DNA of 8,289 bases from Balneolaceae bacterium (GTDB taxonomy: Bacteria; Bacteroidota; Rhodothermia; Balneolales; Balneolaceae), in assembly GCA_003555185.1 (NCBI GenBank), contig PWFZ01000398.1:1-8289 (forward strand), read 5' to 3'. The position numbers were made by a program, and so were the translations under genes. Positions 6,085-8,289 of this stretch are shown here, one piece after another. The notes under the pieces are model-generated. The model saw only the letters and a program-made list of their open reading frames with translations, made no database searches and was not told the DNA's origin. Numbering within the stretch: position 1 is the first letter of the stretch; each line of letters begins with the position of its first letter.

Positions 6085-6843
6085 GTGAAGCACTTTTATC
6101 TCTTTCTCAGTATTGCTCTACTCTTTATACTCAGCATGAGTAACGCCACGGCTCAAAATCGAAGTGCAATCAATTCTATTGAATTTGGGCAGAATGGTGT
6201 GGTCTATTTGGAGGACTTTCAACACTACGGGGTTGGCTCATTACCAGATGAGTGGTATAACCGTGATGGTGATAACATTCCGGCAACCTATGATGAATCG
6301 CTGAGACGGGATTACAAATACAGAGTTCTTGAAGAAAGAGGAAATAAGTTTTTGCGCTTCGAGGGAATTCAGGCAAAGCATCTTAATTTTCCTTTATTAG
6401 ATAAAGAGGGTTTGAATATACATGAAACACCACTTTTACGCTGGGATTGGCGAATACATAGTATACCTGAAGGAGGTGATGAAAATAGCAACAACAGAAA
6501 TGATGTGGCTGCCAGCGTTTATGTTGTATTCGATACAAGCAGGATTCTCTTTCAAACGGTTCCGGTATCTATTCGCTATACATGGAGTTCAAAACATCCC
6601 GTAGGATCAGAGTTTTCAAAACTTCGGGGCCGACAACGCATTATGGTAATAGGAACGGGAAAAGAAGGGTTGGGAGAGTGGAAAACATTCGAACGGAACA
6701 TTGTTGAAGACTATCAACATTTTTTTGGCGAAAAACCACCAAAAAGACCTATTGCATTGCTTATATTAAGCGCTTCGGATGATACTAAATCTTATACAAA
6801 AGCTGACTACGATAATTTTGAACTACATCCGATCGCTAACTAA
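6085..6843 (+). CDS. Secreted DUF3047-family protein
   Basis: The protein has 252 residues starting at GTG. An in-frame TAA stands directly before that GTG, and the next in-frame ATG lies inside the signal peptide, so GTG is the only sensible start. Residues 1-23 form a classic Sec signal peptide (M-K-H-F, a leucine-rich core, then A-T-A before Q24). The mature part carries the hallmarks I associate with DUF3047: L-R-W-D-W-R-I (118-124), N-D-V-A-A-S-V-Y-V-V-F-D (139-150), I-R-Y-T-W-S-S (163-169), a conserved W and R before E-D-Y...F-F-G (199-215), and D-D-T-K-S-Y-T-K-A-D-Y-D-N-F (232-245). The family has no established biochemical role; the predicted fold is a beta-rich, possibly ligand-binding domain in the periplasm. 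It is followed after 60 bp by an MMPL-type transporter on the same strand, suggesting a shared envelope role. Confidence 0.82.
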   Translation: MKHFYLFLSIALLFILSMSNATAQNRSAINSIEFGQNGVVYLEDFQHYGVGSLPDEWYNRDGDNIPATYDESLRRDYKYRVLEERGNKFLRFEGIQAKHLNFPLLDKEGLNIHETPLLRWDWRIHSIPEGGDENSNNRNDVAASVYVVFDTSRILFQTVPVSIRYTWSSKHPVGSEFSKLRGRQRIMVIGTGKEGLGEWKTFERNIVEDYQHFFGEKPPKRPIALLILSASDDTKSYTKADYDNFELHPIAN

Positions 6844-6881
6844 CATTTCCGATAATTCAGAAGATTATAGTTATAAGCTTT

Positions 6882-6889
6882 TATTTTTG
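6882..6889 (+). promoter_or_regulatory. TAnnTTTG-type promoter element before the MMPL transporter
   Basis: TATTTTTG, followed by C, exactly fits the -7 consensus TAnnTTTG of Bacteroidota promoters and stands 14 bases before the transporter ATG. No TTTG or TTG is seen at the expected -33 place, so only half of the promoter is supported. It would give a very short leader and let the transporter be expressed apart from the DUF3047 gene. Confidence 0.35.
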
Positions 6890-6903
6890 CTGCCGTCCAT
6901 TTT

Positions 6904-8289
6904 ATGAAACAATTAATAGAATCTCTTACACCGCTTATCCGCTTAAATATTAAGCATCCTTTTTGGGTGATTGTTATAGCAATATTATTGGCTGTGGTAG
7001 CAGGTAATTATGCTTTAAAGCTGAAAATAGATACAGATATTGCTAATCTATTACCTTCTACAAATCCCAATGTACAGGCATTGGAAAGGCTACAGGATAT
7101 CTCAGGAGGTGAAACTGAAATGCAGGTGGCCATTAAATCTCCAAGTTTTGAGGCTAATGTTGAGTTTGCAGAAAAGATTGTTGAAAAAAGTGTAGAGCTA
7201 CATTATAATCGATATAATGCACCCTTTTTTAATCGGGCTGAATTCCGAAGAGATACTGAATTCTTAAAAGATAATGCTCTCTATCTGGCAACGATGGAAG
7301 AGCTGACGGAAATCACTGAATATTTACAAGACGAAATCGATCAGGCACGGGCAGAGGCCAATCCGTTTTACGTAGATTTTGATGACGATTTTGATGACGA
7401 AAATGGAGAGGTTGATGAAGATGATTTAAGCAGTTTTCGGGATAGTTACGATGAGTTGGTACCCTCAGAATATCCTGTTAATGAAGATAGCACCCTGGTT
7501 ATTGTTACACTTTATCCTTCCGGTTCACGAAGTGATACCAGGTACCTTGAAGATATGTTTGAGGAGTTCGGTCAGCTGGTTGAATCGATTAATCCGGCAT
7601 CTTTTCATCCCGAAATGGAAGTTCAGTTTGGGGGGCGGTTAAAGCGTCACCTTAATGAACTCGACTCTATAATGAGTGACGTAATGAATAGTTTTGCCCT
7701 GGGGTTTTCCAGTGTAATTCTGTTGGTGTTATTATATTTTTCAAGTAAAAAATATATCAATTATAGAAGAAGCGACCGTGCATTGCAAACCCATAGTTTT
7801 GCGTCGCATTTAATAAGGGCTCCGGTCCCCGTATTGGTTATCGGGGTCCCACTATTGATCAGTTTGATGTGGACATTTGGGCTTACCTATGCATACCTGG
7901 GTGTATTAAATACAATGACTTCAGTACTCTTTGTGATCCTTTTTGGGTTAGGGATTGATTATGGGATTCATTATTACGCCCGATATATCGAAATGCGTGC
8001 TGATGGGACTTCTGTCACAGATAGCCTGATTCAGTCTTACAATAAAACAGGATCGGCTATTATAGTAAGTGCTTTAACAACGGCATTTGCTCTTTTTATA
8101 CTGATGTTTGCAGATTTTCGAGGGTTCTCAGAATTTGGATTTATTGCGGGAACAGGAATTCTGTTTGCACTTTTCTGTATGCTCTTTGTAATGCCGGCAC
8201 TTTTGGTGATTTTCGAAAAGTGGAATTGGATATTATTGCTTCCCAGATCAGAAAAAAGTCTGCAGAAGCCTCTATTTCGAAGATTTCCA
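6904..8289 (+). CDS. MMPL/RND-superfamily transporter, N-terminal part (3' end outside window)
   Basis: The frame is open from the ATG at 6904 to the last base, giving 462 codons without a stop; members commonly have about 750-900 residues, so about the first half is present. The layout is the RND half-repeat: TM1 (about 20-38), a large extracytoplasmic domain (39-260), then TM2-TM6 (about 262-280, 305-325, 332-352, 384-403, 410-438). G-L-G-I-D-Y-G-I-H-Y-Y-A-R-Y (348-361) at the end of TM4 is the MMPL/sterol-sensing-like signature; D352-Y353 corresponds to the proton-relay pair known from mycobacterial MmpL3. K-I-D-T-D-I-A-N-L-L-P (41-51) is also typical of the HpnN-like branch. Such proteins use the proton gradient to move lipids or other hydrophobic molecules. 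The extracytoplasmic domain has a very acidic stretch (158-174). Substrate unknown; hopanoid or other lipid export is only one option. Confidence 0.88.
   Translation, partial: MKQLIESLTPLIRLNIKHPFWVIVIAILLAVVAGNYALKLKIDTDIANLLPSTNPNVQALERLQDISGGETEMQVAIKSPSFEANVEFAEKIVEKSVELHYNRYNAPFFNRAEFRRDTEFLKDNALYLATMEELTEITEYLQDEIDQARAEANPFYVDFDDDFDDENGEVDEDDLSSFRDSYDELVPSEYPVNEDSTLVIVTLYPSGSRSDTRYLEDMFEEFGQLVESINPASFHPEMEVQFGGRLKRHLNELDSIMSDVMNSFALGFSSVILLVLLYFSSKKYINYRRSDRALQTHSFASHLIRAPVPVLVIGVPLLISLMWTFGLTYAYLGVLNTMTSVLFVILFGLGIDYGIHYYARYIEMRADGTSVTDSLIQSYNKTGSAIIVSALTTAFALFILMFADFRGFSEFGFIAGTGILFALFCMLFVMPALLVIFEKWNWILLLPRSEKSLQKPLFRRFP
7375..7398 (+). repeat. Exact 12-bp tandem duplication in the transporter's acidic loop
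   Basis: GATTTTGATGAC occurs twice in direct succession, in frame, encoding D-F-D-D twice within a run of acidic residues (158-174) of the transporter's extracytoplasmic domain. Being a multiple of three, gain or loss of a unit would keep the frame. Confidence 0.8.

Noticed and set aside
7451..7642. Open frame of 63 codons in another frame of the transporter gene
   Set aside because: The transporter frame is open across this region with family motifs on both sides.
1..8289. tRNA or rRNA genes, CRISPR array, transposase, toxin-antitoxin or phage genes
   Set aside because: I looked on both strands and saw no regularly spaced repeats, no cloverleaf with CCA-end pattern, and no proteins of these types; nearly all sequence is used by the nine genes listed.

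Overview
The window is AT-rich and gene-dense. Its genes are separated by very short gaps and there is no RNA gene, insertion sequence or CRISPR array. Shine-Dalgarno signals are mostly weak and there is one TAnnTTTG-type promoter element. Together with the protein families seen, this suggests a member of the Bacteroidota/Balneolota/Rhodothermota group. That placement is an inference from style, not from a marker gene.

Left part (1-2866): the end of a surface-polysaccharide region. A Wzx-type oligosaccharide flippase (+ strand, 5' end outside the window) converges, with a 3-bp gap, on a two-gene minus-strand operon. That operon encodes a family 4 glycosyltransferase followed by a membrane-anchored SAM-dependent methyltransferase. 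Likely stem-loop signals of this convergent junction lie inside the coding ends of the two genes.

Middle part (2967-5925): the most unusual part. Two modules of the same design face each other tail to tail. Each is a small protein with one N-terminal membrane anchor and an extracytoplasmic domain carrying an E-x-W-P motif. In each, the small gene overlaps by 11-17 bases the start of a polytopic membrane protein resembling the HTTM / vitamin K-dependent carboxylase-like family. The two polytopic proteins are distant paralogues that share S-x-G-x-I-x-H, a lysine, a glutamate and an H-F...T-x-N-I segment at almost the same positions. Their 3' ends overlap by 20 bp. I read this as a duplicated, inverted two-protein membrane system of unknown function.

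Right part (5926-8289): a divergent regulatory gap of about 160 bp, then a secreted DUF3047-type protein and the first 462 codons of an MMPL/RND-superfamily transporter that runs off the window. The transporter has a TAnnTTTG element just upstream and a very acidic extracytoplasmic loop containing an exact 12-bp tandem duplication.

The common theme is the cell envelope: glycan synthesis and export on the left, a paired membrane system in the middle, and a secreted protein with an RND-type exporter on the right. A functional link between the three blocks is not shown by the sequence.
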